Below are positions 11,312 through 53,466 of a stretch of 64,000 nucleotides of DNA, one piece after another (the first letter of the stretch is position 1; the number at the start of each line of letters is the position of its first letter). Source of the DNA: Setophaga petechia (lineage: Eukaryota; Chordata; Aves; Passeriformes; Parulidae); the NCBI GenBank assembly GCA_024362935.1, contig JANCRA010000019.1, positions 7,312,501-7,376,500 of the forward strand, read 5' to 3'. A program made the translations under genes and the position numbers. Below the pieces are notes generated by a model that saw nothing but the letters and a program-made list of their open reading frames with translations, made no database searches and had not been told where the DNA came from.

Positions 11312-13810
11312 CCAGGAGAGTTAAGGAGCCAATAGTAATGCTATGAAATTCTTGCAATCTGCAGTATAAATGTAAAAATGATCATTGTCATAGTCCTCCA
11401 GTTGACTGTGAGTATAAATCTGCTAGAACTATTGTGAGGACTGGCCTATTTTAAGGTCTGTGTGCTGCCCTTTGTGCAGAAAGTCCTGGTGTGAGTCTCC
11501 TGAAGTCTGTCCAGCTCCTGCAAGCTGTGTGCTGTCACTTGCAGGATCAGAGCCTGGTTCAGTGAAACTTGCTATGGTTGTAACTGCTGGGTCTTCATCT
11601 GCTATCAACTGACCATTAAGGAGGACTTGAAACAACAGAAAATACTAAATGCTGCACAATCCAGTAGTGGCATTTTGTGAATACAAAAATGTTGGTTGTT
11701 TTTAGAGTGAGAAAACAAGAAATTTCAAGGTAAAGTTAAAATAGTAGCAGAGGTCAAATTATTAGTTTTTGAAAATGAAGTAAATTAGCATATTGAGCAA
11801 TCCAACATGCATCTTTAAATCGGTCCCCAAGTCAGATCTTCTGTTTAGTGTAGAATAATTTCTCTCAAATAGAAAAGAACTTTAATCAAGTTAATATACT
11901 TGCATAGCTGCTGTCTTGGTAATATGGGAAACTGTTCATTCATGCCCTTGAGAAAGATCATCTGCAAAGACATACCTGTGTATAAAATTGGAGCACTCCA
12001 GTTCTTCCTTAGAACCTTTGAAGCAGGAACAGTCAAGTGAACTGTCACATCAGGTATTTACAATCTTTCCTCCAAAGAGACCTTTCCAAATTCTCACTCT
12101 CACTCCTTTATGAAAATAGAAAACACATAAAATATTTCTAATTTTGGTTAACTTTAGAGAAACTTCTTACTCATGCTCATGTGTGTAATAAATGTGAAAA
12201 ATATGGTTAGAAACTTGGGTCTGAATTCTTATTGATGCTCATTCAGTGACATAGGCCCTTCAGTGATACATTTCCTTTTACACTCTTACTACGGCCCCAG
12301 CTTGAGCATGTAGCTTCACAAGACTTCAGTTAGGGTGTGCTTCCCTCTTTATATAACAAGCTTTCAGACTCAAATTGGTGAAATTTTGCAGCCCCTCAGG
12401 ATATGTTTGGTAGACTTAAGAGAAGTGTACTTGCATCTATTAAAAAAACCCCTCTGATTTCCAGGATTTAATCTAAAAACCTCCCAAAATTGCTAATTAT
12501 AGAGCTCTTTTAATTCTATTTGTCATGTTTGCAGCAAACCGTTGGTTCAGATGATAGCCTTTGGTGCTGCAGCACCTGTGACAAATTACAACAGTGGCTT
12601 TAAACCGTTTACTGAGTTGGGCCAGAAACCAACTGGTACATTCCTGGTTTAGATTCATACCCTTGAAGGAATATAATAACACAGAGTTTAAATAAATAAA
12701 ATAATTGAGTTATAAATAGGCTTCTGTGAAAGGCCACAATCTGGAGGATGTTCTTACACCCTTGAAACTCAGGGAGATTCTGCTACTTAACGTCAGTGAG
12801 AACAAGACAAGGTGGTTCCTCCTGGATACCTTTAGCAGTTAGTGCTGAATGCTGGTCTAGTATCCCTGCAAAGATTAAACAGCAAAAAATTTCATTTCTG
12901 CCGCGTAATTTAGTGGCACCAGATTTGACGCTGATTTTTTTTTTCTGAGAACTCTTGCAGTTTCCTCTTGCAACTTGAGCAAACTTGTCCAATGTTTGCA
13001 AACTTTCAGGAGGAACTGTACTTTGAGTGTTAACTCACGTCAGCATGAATGATTTAACCTCAAATTTTTATCTGAGCATAGAATTAATTCTCAAATCTTT
13101 ATTACATACTCCAGTACAATGTCCTCTGTTTCATGAGAGTTCTATGTTTATCTAGTGCTGTACAGCTAATGAAACACAATACAATCTGCAGGAAGAGTAA
13201 CTTTTTTTTTACAATTTAAATGTACACTGGTGTTTGAAGATAGTGAAAAAAAATCTGCTTCTCTTTTGTGAATGTCACTGCTTTAGACATGCTCAAGACA
13301 TAATATGATGCTATTATAACAAGAATGCTATGTTTTAGTTGCAAGCTTAGTCATGAGTACATATCAGCATTCAAACATGGAGGTGACAGCAGATAAAGAA
13401 GCCTTCTGACCAATGAAGCAGAATAGCAAATTCAGCATGGGACAAATGAATATGAGTTGCACTATGGCAAGGCTGTTACAGTTAGGATCCATTGACACAG
13501 AAGTCATTCTGCCCTGATTTAGCCATAACTGTCATAATCTGTGTTGAAAGTGGATTGTAGAATGCATGAAACCGGGTAAGGTTTATAAAAACTTTTTTAT
13601 ACCCAGGGAATAGTTACCCGAATTTGAAAGAACAAAAGATAATATGCACTTATGTTCTGTTCCCCATTTATCTTTTATTAAACACACTGAAAACAGAAGA
13701 TAAACCCAAAGGAGAAGTGGCATACTTTCTATGAGACCACCCTCAAAACCTTCATCAGGGCTTGCTGGCTGTGAATTTGCTGTACTCCAGCATGTTTCTA
13801 TTGATGTGAT

Positions 13811-14598
13811 GGGGGGACTTGGACAGGCTGGATTGATGGCTTGAGGTCAGTAGCATGAGGTTCAACAAGACAAAATAGTGGGTGCTGCCCTTGAGTCACA
13901 ACAACCCCACACAGTGCTACAGGCTGGGGGCAGAGTGTCTGGAAAGTGGCTTGGCAGAAAAGGACCTGGGGGTGCTGCTCAGCAACCAGCTGAGCATGAG
14001 CCAGCCAGGTGGGCAAGAAGGTCCATGGAATCCTGGGCTGCATCAGCCATGGTGTGGCCAGCAAAAGCAAGGCAGGGATTGACCCCTGCACTCAGGGCTG
14101 GTGGAGCCACACCTCAAATCCTGTGTTCAGTTTTAGGCCCATCTTTACAAGAAGGACATTGAGTTTCTGGAAGGAGTCCAGAGAAGGGCAGTGGAGCTGG
14201 TGATGGGTCTGGAGCGCAAAGTCTTGTAAGGAGTCGCTGAGGGAGCTGGGGTTGTTTAGCCTGGAGAAAAGGAGTCTCGGAGAGACCCTATCACTATCTG
14301 CAATGCCCTGAAAGGTGGTTGTGTGCAGGTAGGCTTTGATCTCTTATTCCAAGCAGCAAGCGACAGGACAAGAGGAAATTGCTTCGAGTTGTGCCAGGGA
14401 AGATTTAGATTGGATATTAGGAAGAATTTCTTAACTGACATTGTGGCCAGGTGTTAGGACAGGCTGCCCAGGGCAGTGGTAGGATCTCCATCCCTGAAAG
14501 CATTCAAAGTACCTCTCTAAATGTGGCAACTGGGGATATGGTTTGGATGCAATGATCTTAGAGGTCTTTTCCTACCTTAACAAGTCTATGATTTTATG
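13811..14598 (+). mobile_element. CR1 LINE, 3' portion, sense strand
   Basis: This carries characteristic CR1 stretches: the late ORF2 region (GAGGTTCAACAAG..., GAAAAGGACCTGGGGGTGCTG, CCTGTGTTCAGTTTT), the CTGGAGAA segment, ATTAGGAAGAA, GGCTGCCCAGGG, and the 3' tail ending near TCTATGATTTTATG. It is 5'-truncated, as nearly all CR1 copies are. Numerous stops mean no functional ORF2 remains. It is the longest CR1 fragment in the window. Confidence 0.92.
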
Positions 14599-17081
14599 TT
14601 GTAGTGATTTCATGTTGTTCATGATCTTTGTGTTCTTTTTACAATACAACGAATTTGAATTACAGGCACACTTCAAAGGAAGCGATCACATCTGCAAAAT
14701 AGTCTTTATTGCCAATAAGATATTAACTACTTGAAGGCCACCTTCATAAATAACTATCCTCTCCCCCAAGTCATAGTAGCTATTAATAATTTGCTTCAAC
14801 AAGAGTCCCATCAATCCATTTGTCCAAGCATGTAGAGGTTGAACATTAGGCTGCCTTACTTGAAGGAGACAAGAGTTTCAAGTATCAGCTGCTACCTGCA
14901 AATACACCTTCCTTTGCACCTTCTGGAGAGGGCAGAGTAACAAATTCCAGCTGAAGAGCTCATTAGGGTGCAGCCTGGTAGTGATTCCCCAAACTCATAA
15001 ATTAGCAAATTGTTCCCTTTGCCCTTTGTTGTCTTCTGAGGCTCAGAGAACAGGGAGAAGCTCTCATTTCTCATCCATGTGTCACATTGTAAATGCAGGC
15101 ATGGGACACAGCACAGTTATGTGCAGATTATTTGTGTGGCTGTGCCTTAGCTTTCCAATACGCCAAAGTGTATATCAAAAATCAACACCCGAGTAAAACC
15201 ACTGTGGGCATGAACCAGGCCTTTGGGACTCACAGAGAAGCTCTGGTTGCACATCTCTCACTACACCTTGTTTTGGGAGGCAAAACGTTTGTCTGTGAAG
15301 GAGAAGGGGAGGATAAATAGCTGGGTAAAGAAGAATAGTTGGGAGTAAAGAATAGTTCCCAGATGTGTGTTCTCCAAAGGAACTGTTTGAAACTTGTCCT
15401 ATCTTCCATCATGTCATTTGTTATGAGGATGAAGACCTTAGGGCTACTCTTGGAACTCATTCCACCAACTTTTTTTTTTTTTATGAGCAGTTTCTCATTT
15501 TCCTATACCACAGTTATTACTCTAATCATTCAAAAGGAGTGGAGAAGGATCCTTATCCTAGTGGCTGGTATAGACATACATAGCAACATACATACATAAA
15601 GTGCAGAGCAAAGATAGACTACTGAAAATTTAGCACACTGCCATTGTTGGCCAAAATCATCAATTTAAAGCTGAAAAAAACAGTATATGAATCATAGATA
15701 CACTCAACTTGGAAAGTAGATGTCGACCTTGGGGTTTGCTAGCTGGATTGAGACACTTCCTAATAGTTAGGAAGAATGTTGATCCTTTTCAGTGTAGTGG
15801 TTTGGCCAAATTTTCATTTGAAAATGGAGATTTGGTTAAATGAAGTAATGTTTGTCATTACTGAGAGTTTTTACCAGTCAAGAAAATGACATTTTTACTT
15901 ATAGTTTGCATTAGACTTTAAAGTCTTTAAAGTATTTTGGGAACCTTTGCTTTAAGTTGGTTAATGTGTTGGCACAACTTTTCTGTTCCGTGTCATATGA
16001 TCCTTTTGAAGAATTTGAATGAAGTATTTATTCTGTTATGTCAAATTAAGATGTTATTCGACCTTTCCCCCTATCTTCAAAAGATATAGTACAGTGGAAA
16101 AAAGTTGAGGAAATGGAAGATGTGGTTGCCTGAGGGCTGGCAAAGTGAATTAATTCATTGTTGATATTGATTCAAAATTCTGGACGATGCAGTTGAGGCA
16201 AATGATTGTAATAAAATGAAGCAAGTATTATAAGGTCAGAAAACAGATGTTATTTTAATGTAAGACTTGGTTTAAAATTAGTGCCAAAAGTACTGACTAA
16301 ATGAATATGGAATATTTTCATAATATATAATGTCTATTATGCAATGTTAGCAAAATTACAATCTTCTGTGGATTAACTTGTGTTTTGGTAATTTTTTTTC
16401 TTCAAGTCAATAAACTAGGAACAGTAGTTTGTATAAATTTTGCTTCATTTCAATGTGATGTTTTATTTCAGGATTTTATTTTCATCCTTTTGCAGGCATT
16501 ATAACATCATTATACCACCACAGTGACATTATTTTCATTGTTTCTTCTGATTTTTATTTACTTTAATGTGTTGGGTTTTTTTTGTTTTTTAACAACTGCC
16601 AAAATTCCTTCATGAAACTAAGACTTTAACTAATCTAGACAAAACTGCAGTGAATTTACAGAAAAATGGAAGATTTTTTTTTTCTTGGCCACAGCTTCCC
16701 ACCCCTGTTAGAGCTACTTTTCATGTCATCAGCTATGATGATATTTATTTTATGTGTCATTTATGAGCTCCAGCAAAGACTGTGTATTTTAGCCAAGCAC
16801 TGAATAAAGTTACCCTCTCCCTGGACACTTAAAGGCAAGACAGGCAAAAGCTGGAAAATGCCATTTGAAAATAGAAAAGTGTTTACTTTGATAGAATTAC
16901 TTTTACCAAAGCACTCCTTCCTATTGGAAGTTTGGGATGTGTTTGGGATGTGATAACTTAAGTCACTTATTTGCCATTTAGTATAGCAATGTGTTCATTC
17001 GTGTTGGTTAATGCATCACTAAAAAGCCTCACCTAGTAAGAAAAAAAATTAATGGGGAGTATAGGGAAAAAAAGATTGATT

Positions 17082-17162
17082 TGATGATATATGATATATT
17101 ATATGATGATGTGATTGATATGATATGATGTGATATGATATGATATGATGTGATATGATATT
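17082..17162. repeat. Imperfect ATATG/ATGTG microsatellite
   Basis: Tandem ATATG-type pentamers with interspersed ATGTG and ATATT variants, next to an A-rich stretch at 17039-17075. Confidence 0.9.
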
Positions 17163-17310
17163 GCTGTTCAGAACGGGTCTGCCTTTTCCAGAAACACATC
17201 AATACAGCATCAGTATGGCAACTCCAGATATTTTATCTCACCAAAAGTTCTCAGTTCTTATGTCAGCTGTTGGGAGATTTTTGCTGTATGACTCCTCCTG
17301 TCTTGCGAAG

Positions 17311-17685
17311 ACAGACTTAGAGGTAGGGGTGTTCAGCCTGGAGAAGAGAAGGCTCCAGGGAGCAGCTTTCCAGTACATACAGGGGACTACAAGAGAGCTG
17401 GAGAGGGACTTTTTATAAGGGCATAGAGTGACTGGACATGGGGAAATGGCTTTAAACTGACAGAGAGCAGGTTTAGATTAGATACTAGGAATTGTACTGT
17501 GAGGGCAGTGAGGCCCTGGCACATATATCCCAGAGAAGCTGTGCTGCCCCATCCCTGGAAAAGTTCAAGGTTGGATTGGGCTCTGAGTAACTTGGTCTAG
17601 TGGAGGGTGTCCTTGCTCAGAGCAGGGGGCTTGGAACTAGATGATCTAGCAGGTCCCTTCCAACCCAAACCATTTTATTGATTCT
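17311..17685 (+). mobile_element. CR1 LINE 3' end, sense strand
   Basis: Recognised from GTTCAGCCTGGAGAAGAGAAG, CTTCCAGTACATACAGGGG, the CCCATCCCTGGAAAAGTTCAAGG-type block and the 3' terminus CAGGTCCCTTCCAACCCAAACC followed by ATTCT units. It is 5'-truncated and non-coding. Confidence 0.93.
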
Positions 17686-18689
17686 AATCCACAGTTCACT
17701 TCCAATATGGTTGTATGGCAGCACACCTTTTGGCCCTGTTGTAACTTGAATTTCCATTTTAAGGAAGTGGACTTGAGGTATGAATATTGTAAAGCCCTTA
17801 TCCCTCATTTCAATATGAAAGCAAATGTGGGAAAGAAAAACAGGACACCAAACAATAGAGGAATGGGTAGTGAGAACTTCATTGAGAGCAGCAGTCAGCT
17901 TGGTAGAAGGTTCAGGGAATGTGTCTACCAACCCAGACTGGTTTAGTTGGTTTAATTTGTGCCTTTATGTTGGAAATCAGGTCTTGGAAAAGGAGAGGCA
18001 GAAATACTGGTACAGGGCTCAAAACTGAGCATTGCAGAGGAAGTAGAAATGTAGTAGATGTATGAATGTAGTAGGAATACAGATGTTTGGGAGCATGAAA
18101 GTGGTAGGGTGATATTTTCTATCACTGATGTCGGAAAGCATAAAAATGATCTGAGATAGCATGGACAGAGTAGAGTTTTTCTTGGTCTCAATTGCTAAGG
18201 AAGGAATTGTGAAAGAAGTGGAACAAGGGGAAGTGCAGCAGACAGGAACCACTACCAATCTCTTAGTGGACCGCTTTCTGTTTCCTGGTGTTACATTAGC
18301 ATTACATTGAGACTTTTAAAAAGTACTTTCATTTGCAATGAAAAAGTGTGAGGTCCCTTGTGATATTGAGAGGCATTAGAAACACACAGGTGGCTGAGAA
18401 TATCATGTGCAATGAATAGCCTGGGGAAATAATGGGGAGAAATTTAATATCAGGGTGTAAAATAATGCCACAGAAGATAAGAAAGTCATCTGTGACAATG
18501 ACAATAGTCTGTCATTATGAAAAGTGATACAAACCTGGATGTCTTATTGTATGGCCATATGATTAGGAAAGGCCAATGTGATGGAAGTGTGGAAATCATA
18601 AATTAATTTCTGGGATTTATTGAGTGATGTATTTCAGTAGATGGAAGAAATAGTAATATTATTTACTTCAAGGCATTGCTGAAAATCAA

Positions 18690-18905
18690 TGAAAGTTCTG
18701 GGAGCTCCAACCTCCTGTACTTAAGAGGGATGGGTTCAAAGTGAAACACACCTGGAGAAGGGTTGCTAGGCTAACCAGCAGAAGTGGAAAAAACTGAGAG
18801 GGTTTGGTCTTTAAAGTCTAGAAGACAGGCTGAAAAAGATGTGACTTCTTCCTAATCTCCCAAGAGGATGAAGGGCTAAATGCCATTATTGTCTCCAAAA
18901 CATTT
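18690..18905 (+). repeat. Possible ancient CR1-like fragment
   Basis: Segments such as GGAGAAGGGTTGCTAGGCTAA and GAAGACAGGCTGAAAAAGA recall old CR1/L3-type 3' regions, but similarity is weak and no 3' terminus is visible. Confidence 0.35.
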
Positions 18906-21900
18906 TTAAGACTGGGACTTACGTGACAGCTTCTAAGCCAAGCGAAGTGAAGTTCTGAAAAACTTCAGCAATAATATTTTGTTCCTCCCCACCATCGCCC
19001 ATTAATCTCTCTGAAAGTGGAGCATGGAAAACTTGCTTCTGAGCTTGTGCCATGTGATTGTGCTGCCTAGAACAAATCTGCCTTTCCCAGAGAGTATTTT
19101 GTAGTCCTTTGCTCTAATCATGGTTGATAAATTAGATAGCAATGTTCTCTTGCTGTCACAGACATGCACCCTTGGAAAATTTGAGGGATTGACTTAAGTG
19201 AGACCAGGTATGAGGAAATTTTAAAGTAACATGCTTGTTGCATACTTTTTCACCACAGTAATGTTGGTTACACAGGGGATTAACTTGTTTCTCTTCTTGA
19301 CCTGTTTATAGAGATATTTATTTCAAAATATTATTTTAACTTTGTCTCACCTTTTCCACAAAGAAGATTGAAGCAGTTAAAAGAATTCCCCCGTTATTTT
19401 TTTATTTTAAATGCTGGCAGCTGAACTATGGCTTCTCACAACTGTGAAGCAGTGGGAGTCTACAGAGGTCAAGTCTGTCATAGCCAAGCACTGAGTGGAT
19501 TCAGGTTATCCATGCTCCTTTCCATATGCCTTGGAGGGAGCACATGGTGATTTATGCCCATGGATATCGTATAAGGGATGAATTCCATTTGGGAGACACA
19601 GAGATGGAGTGATCCAGACCTACAGAAATAAGCTAAATTTGACAAAATATTAAAATACATGCAACAAGAATTGACTGAGACAAACAGAACCATTTTAGCA
19701 GAAAGGCAATGGAGAAAAAAACTGCCTAAGTTCCCCTAGTTAGCTGCCAGTGCAAAAACAAGATGTAGGAAGTGAAACAAGCTCAAAATGAAAGCTGACC
19801 CCAGATTTCTGCATTTGCATGAGTCTAATTTGATGTCAGTTATCAGACAGTCAGGACTTACAGTAAAATTGCAATGTGTATCTATAGATACTATTATATA
19901 TTATTAAATTAATATATAGCTCTAGATATATGTGATGAATTGCTGGTATAAGAATAAGGCTGAACGAGCTTAAATCTAACAACTTCTGAGACTGGCAAGG
20001 AACAGAAAACAACTTCTCTTCAGTTACTCTCCAGTTGATGTTTTCATATTGCTCCCAACCACAGATAATTTATTTTTGTCACTCTTATTCTCATTGTGGT
20101 CTAGTGGCAAATCTACACTTGCACAAATATGTGTAGACCAGTACTGATAAGCCATTGCTGAGCTTTGCCACCTATAGTTAAACTCCTGCTCTGTATTCCT
20201 TGGCAGTTGCTTTGCCATGTAGTGATAGGTCAGAAATGAACCCATGTTTCCCAGAAATAGTCCTCCTCATAGTCCCAATAACAGAGATAAAGGAGATCCT
20301 TGCAACACTTTGCTTCCACAGATGATGTGGAAGCAGATCAACATAAAGTGAAAGTAAGCACTGAAGATTAAGGTAAATGAAGTTCTTACATTTAAGATTT
20401 TTAAATATTTTTTTCATAGAATTATAAATTTGAGCAGTTGATTGAAGTGACATAGAATGTTGGATGAGCTTCTGAGACAGCAGGTGTTAGTGTCTTTGAG
20501 CAGAGCAGGCTTACAATCCTTCCTCCCCAGCAGTTTTAATTTAAGCTGATCACTCTGAGTTTTGAGACACTTCTGCCTTGACTTTGAGGGAAATGCACAG
20601 GAGTTCAGGAGATCTGATGAAGGCATCACTGTGTTACCCTGACTATAACTTGTGAAGTAGCAGCACACCAACTGCCATTCAAGGCTAGAATGAAGCATCT
20701 AAAACAGAAGAGGGCAATGGTATTGTTTTCAAATTTTGGAAGAGATATTAAAAATAAAACTATTTACTCCTCTGCTCTCTAAGCCCCCTTTAAAGCTCCA
20801 GGCGTGTAACCAGTTTGGATTTTATTTGTAGATGTAAACAGTTGCTTCCTGTTCTTTGATTCAGAAGTTTAAATATAAAGCAATATTCAAGACTCAAGAG
20901 TAAGTTGGGGGTTTACATTTTTTTCCCTTATTCTTAATCATGAAAAATTTGTGGTTTCAATGAAGAGTTTACTTTTTGCACTCAGTTGAACACAAATTTA
21001 TTTTATTTATGTACCTGTTAAAATGCATATGTATATATCTGTTAAAACCTTAAGCCACATAGGTGTTTTGATAAGTGATTGCTGACCTTTTCAACAACAG
21101 ATATTTATTGGATAGAATACATACTTTGATAAAATAGAGCTTGTATGCTCAGTGCTGTATTTCTAATTATTTTAAATGTTAGTTTATTATTGGAAAAACT
21201 GAAGTATAATCCATGAAGATTTGAGAATCATTTCCATGAAGACATGACTTTGATCAAGAAAAGACCAGACATGTCAAGAGGGTTTTTTAGGAAATAACTT
21301 CTAATATGCACCATATACGTTGTATGTAACAAAATCACAAGGAAGAGAATGGTTATGAACACAAAATGAAAAATGAGATCACCTTTGTAGATGATACAAA
21401 GGGTAAGCACTGGGATGAAATGAAACCCAAAATGCTGCTCATGGTGGATGGACAGGTGATGGTCATATGAATCTTGGCTGCCTGCATTAGCAAATATTGT
21501 GTCTTCAGACACGTTACTTTGCTGGAAGTGTAGAAAAGGGCAGATAAAGGAATTCTGTTTTGGGGTCAGACAGCAGCTTTTAGCCCTGGAAGAATGCTGC
21601 ATTAGTTTCTGACTTCCACTCCTTCCAAACCATTTTGGAATGAAGACCCAAATGCTTTAGTAGTAGCAATATGAGATAGGGGGTTCAGGGAGAAAATTCA
21701 AGGCAAATGTAGACATCAAAATCAGTGTCTTGGCAAAACCTGCTGCAGAGGCTCTGTGTGATAGCTCTTATGGATACTCCTGTGGCTATTGAAGGGTGCC
21801 TGAACCTAGATTCTTGTCACCTCTTGCAGCTGTTAACCTAAGTACTTGTGTTTACTTTTTAGCCATAAACTACAGTATGTCCTTTGTTATAAGAGAAGCC

Positions 21901-24900
21901 CATACTTTTTTAGATATCTATTTATAAAAATTAGCAGCTATGTAAAATAGAATTTCTTTTAATTCAGTGTTAATCTTTCATGTCTAGAGGTGTGGACAGG
22001 ACAATAAATGCAAAGCATGAATAGTAAGTAGTCTCCTGTATTGCAGAGCTGTTGGAATGGGAAACTTCTGAGCAGGGACTGGCAGCATTTTCTGTGATGC
22101 ATAAATTATTTTTATCTCTGATAAAGAATAATGGAGTTTGGTTTGTAATGATGCTGGGCTCTCTGTATTGCTCTTTGCTTACTGTATTCTCTTTCTCTTT
22201 TTATCTGCACAAAACACTTGTGACACAGCTACAGAGCACCAGGCAAATAAACATTTACAGCAAGTAAAATGTTTTATTTATTTATACTCTCCTCCCTGCA
22301 CTGCTGTTTTAGTTAGGTCAGGATGCCACTCCTGAAGCAGTTGCCCACATACTCAGCTGTAATCTGTGTTCTGGAGCACAACTGAAGTGCAAGAATGGGG
22401 CTGCTTTGGGAGAATGCAGTGTGGGGCTCAGCTTTAGGTAAACCCTTGTTGTCAACTGGCCCTCCTAGATGTTCAGTCCTTGGGGCTATACTGCAGTGAA
22501 AGGATCAATAACCCCCTTGAACCAGCTGTGGGTTTCAGCACCCACAGTTGGGACTTTTTGCTCACGTAGAACCAACTGAGTCCTGTGGGGACTGTGGACT
22601 TTCACCTCCGTGAGGAAAAGATCCCAGAAAAAACAACACTTGATGATGGGGCTCAGGATCTTCTCTTTGTCTGAAGCCATCACAAGGGTCATCTCACAAA
22701 CTGTTGTGTGATTTCACATGGTATCAAGTAAATTTCTGTGTGATTTCACAGCTCCTCTACATAGTTATTGCTGATTAGTTCTTACTGTCCTGAACAAATG
22801 CCAACCTTGAACTTAACACAGCGTCATAACAGAGAACTGACAGCTGTTCATGTACTTCCAGCTGGAGAAAAAAATATGAGTAAAAAATGCTTTTCTCTGA
22901 GTTTACACTGACACTGGGCATGATGCAGTCTCTAAAGATGTGCTCAGCTTTCTTACAGGAATAGGGAAAGGGATTTTTGGCTGACAACTTAGATCAAATT
23001 ACTTCATGCCCTCCACTTCAGCTGTTTGTTCTGTACAAGCAGAACTATTCAAGAGCAGAAAGGTTAGCACTTAAGTGGATAAATACCTGATCTTGCAGAT
23101 ACAGCAGGTAATTAAACACTGGCCTTCCTGATGTCTAGGGTGAGTTTGCAAACACCAGTCTGCCTGTGGGTGTACAGAAATTTCCTATGAACCATTAATG
23201 ACAGAACAAGAGTCATCTATATACCCACAGTTATAAATAAATAAATAAAATAAATTTTGAAATCCTTCTCAGTATTGCAGAACAACTAGTATGCAACCCA
23301 CATGCAGCTGAGCATCACAAAAATGAAAGCATTAAAATTAAGCATTTAAGACGTTTGCTACTAAGGGAAGCTCCTGCATGGAGGTGTGCTCCAGTGCTTT
23401 CAAATAAGTGTGGGTACACTGAAATGTTGACAGTCAAGAAGAGGAAACTTTTATTCTCTCCCTGGTCAGTGCCTATTGATTTTTTGTAGGATTCCTTTTA
23501 TTTTTAGTTCCAGAGAAGACAAGAAAGGGGAGCAATTGGTTTTAATGCTGCTTTAAACCAGGATCACAGATCACTGCTGAATCTTATAGACATCCAAGAC
23601 GTGTTGGCAATAGGTGACAGATAGTTTTCAGAAATGGTAGGAGAGGAAGTAGCCCTCTGTCATATTTAGAAGAAATCACTCTGCTTGTAGATGGGACAGT
23701 GCATTGTGTCATTATGTAGTACTTCCTCAATGTCAGGATGGGACATTAAATGGAGGTGATGTTGGAAGTTGAGACTTGCCATGTGAGACTGCTTGTTGCC
23801 TTGGTTTATTTTTGTAATCAGTTAGGATTGTGATTATCATAGGTGTTGTTACAAAAGTGAGTCTTAACATGAACCTAGTCCAGTCTGGTTAATTTTTGTG
23901 GCTACAAGGCTCCATCCCATTGGTACAGTTGTGTCTGCCAATGGACACTCCTACTACTGCTTTACCTGTTCACTACCATGAACCTTTTCTATCCTAGAAA
24001 TGAAGGTAAAAGTGGGATGAGAGTCTACAATCTGCTTTAGCTTCTCCAGCTGTGTTTGTTTACTTGAGCCTATATTTACACCGAGCTCTTATTTTAGATT
24101 TTACGTTGTTCTTCAAAGAACTGGCTTTAAACATTAATTAGGGCAGGGGGGAGTGAGACTGTGTGCCTGCAAGGGAAAATGTGACTGTGAACCTAGCATT
24201 AGAGCACTGACCTGAAAGGAGGAAAGGAGGAGGGAAGGAGAGGGTTGAAAAGCATTCATAGTGGATTCTTTGAAGAGTAAGTATAATTACTCTCCTCAGA
24301 GGGAGGATTGTAGAGATAATGTTGTATATTTATTTGCTGGAGTACTTTGTAATTGTATCATGGGATTAGCAGTCAGGTTCCAGTCATGCAGATGCTAACA
24401 GCTGTATCTCATCTGATTTAGCATGGATGCACATCCTGAGAGAAGAATTAGCCTTCTCAGTGATACTGAAGAAGAAATCCTGGTGTGGTGATTTGCCATT
24501 GCTGGCACACCCATCAGCTATTTTAGGCTGCTGTAACGTGCCTGTGTGAGCAAGGAGATGCACTGCTGAAGGACACAGTAGCAATGTGTCTGCCATGGAG
24601 CTGGGACTGCACAAGTCATCAGCCTCATGTGAGAGGGATTGAATCAAGCTAGACTGGCATCTGCAAAATTAAGTGGGGATATACAGGCATTGCTACTTCC
24701 AGCTACAGTTCTCAGAATTTGGACAGGAATTTTTTCATATATCTTCTAAAAGAGTATTTTCTTTAAAATGTACAGATAAAAGTTATCCCTGCAATAATTG
24801 CATTTTTGTTTTATCTATTCCAAAGCTCAGAGAAGTATCAGAAAGATACAAGGGGTTTGGGCAGGGAAAAGTAGATAAGGGAAAAAAAATATAAAAAATC

Positions 24901-25036
24901 TGAAGAAATGGTAAATAACTGTTTACTTCTTCTGTGGACTGAGATGAGGTAATTTCTTTCCTTTGCAACAGAAAAGAGCTATCAGTGTGTGGGCCTAACA
25001 TTCAGTTGTTTTTTTCCCATGAACTATTTTATATGA

Positions 25037-52073
<27,037 letters not shown>

Positions 52074-53466
52074 AACAAAGAACACTTTTTCTATTGCCAT
52101 AGGTCATTGGCAGAGACTATCTTTAGAAGAGACTGCTCAAACCAGTTACTTCATGCATTCAGATGTCTTAACTGAGTGTGGAAGCTGAAATGCTGAAGAA
52201 TAATTCTGCAGAGAAATAATGTTTTTATTTAGTTAAAACAGTTCCTCTAAAGCTTCAAGTTCTCCTTAAAGGCTCTGTGTTTTGCATCTGTAGAAACACC
52301 CCAAAGCAAACAGGCCTTTTGGGGTGGGGAGGGAGAAGGAAGGAAAGCAGTCATGCCCTGGTACAGTTTGACAAGACCTTCTTAGGATCTAAATCATGCA
52401 ATAAGTTACAAGGAGTCATTGATAAAAGGGTTGAGAAGATGCATGAACAGCTGTTTTCAAAACAAAAAGTCACAAAGGAGAACTTACAGATTTAAGGCAT
52501 GGTGACGTTCTTAAATCATCTTTTTTGAAATACAGCATATAGCAAAAATTATTTTTATATCCTTGTTATTTCACATTAGTATCAGGCATACACTCACCTC
52601 TTGTAAGGCTTTCTAAGCACTTTCAAGGTTTCCTTTGAGGAAGAGTTATGTATGTAATTCTTTACACTGAAAAAAGTTCTGATTTTCTGCTGTAAAACCC
52701 TAAATTTAAAATCATTTTCAAAGCATTATGAAAGCATCAGATACAGAAGTGCAAGAGGAGCACACATGACTGCAGACATGGCAGCACACCTCTCTCTGTG
52801 TTCAAGCTTCAGCTTCCCACAAGGCCAAAGTCATCATCTGAAGTCCATGGAAAAGCACAGGACTTTGAAGGAAGTTAATACCTTCATTGCGGTCGCTGAA
52901 AATGTTACCAGTGAAAATATTTTAATCTTAATTTTTAATCCTCTGTGGTTATTCAAGAATATTCCTTATATTTTTGCTGCTTTAATCAACTAACCTCAAA
53001 TCTGTTTGAAAGCTAAAACTAGCTCTAGCACTATCAAAAACAATTTGTGGAAACATGCAATGAGATATCAAGTTATATTGCAGTGACACTGTCATTTGTT
53101 GCTTAGTATTACAAATCTAATTCTTAAAGTGAAGGCTAGTTGCTGTGCTCTTTACATGGAATTGTTATATCAAATTACTTACCCAAACAGATGAGCTAGT
53201 GCACTTGCAGTGTAACCACAGCACAGCACAGATTACTTCTTTTTCAAAGTGACACTGATTCTTAGAGCTGAAACCCAGTACACATCTTTGCCATCCTTCA
53301 GCCCAGTTATTTAGGCAAATGGTACTTTGCAGAAGCTTAAAACTTTTCTGAGAAAGCTTCAGTGTGCCTGCAGTTGAAGCTCAGCAGCAGAAGTATTCAT
53401 GGCTTTTCTTTTCCAGGGGCTTCCTTCAGTCAAACTGTGCAGTTTAAACAGACTGTCAGTTAAATA

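Noticed and set aside
13878..14203. Open frames within 13811-14598 as host genes
   Set aside because: They fall inside a CR1 LINE 3' portion and are broken fragments of it.
21228..21602. 124-codon minus-strand open frame in intron 1
   Set aside because: It is a hydrophobic, low-information peptide with no splice context and no known domain.
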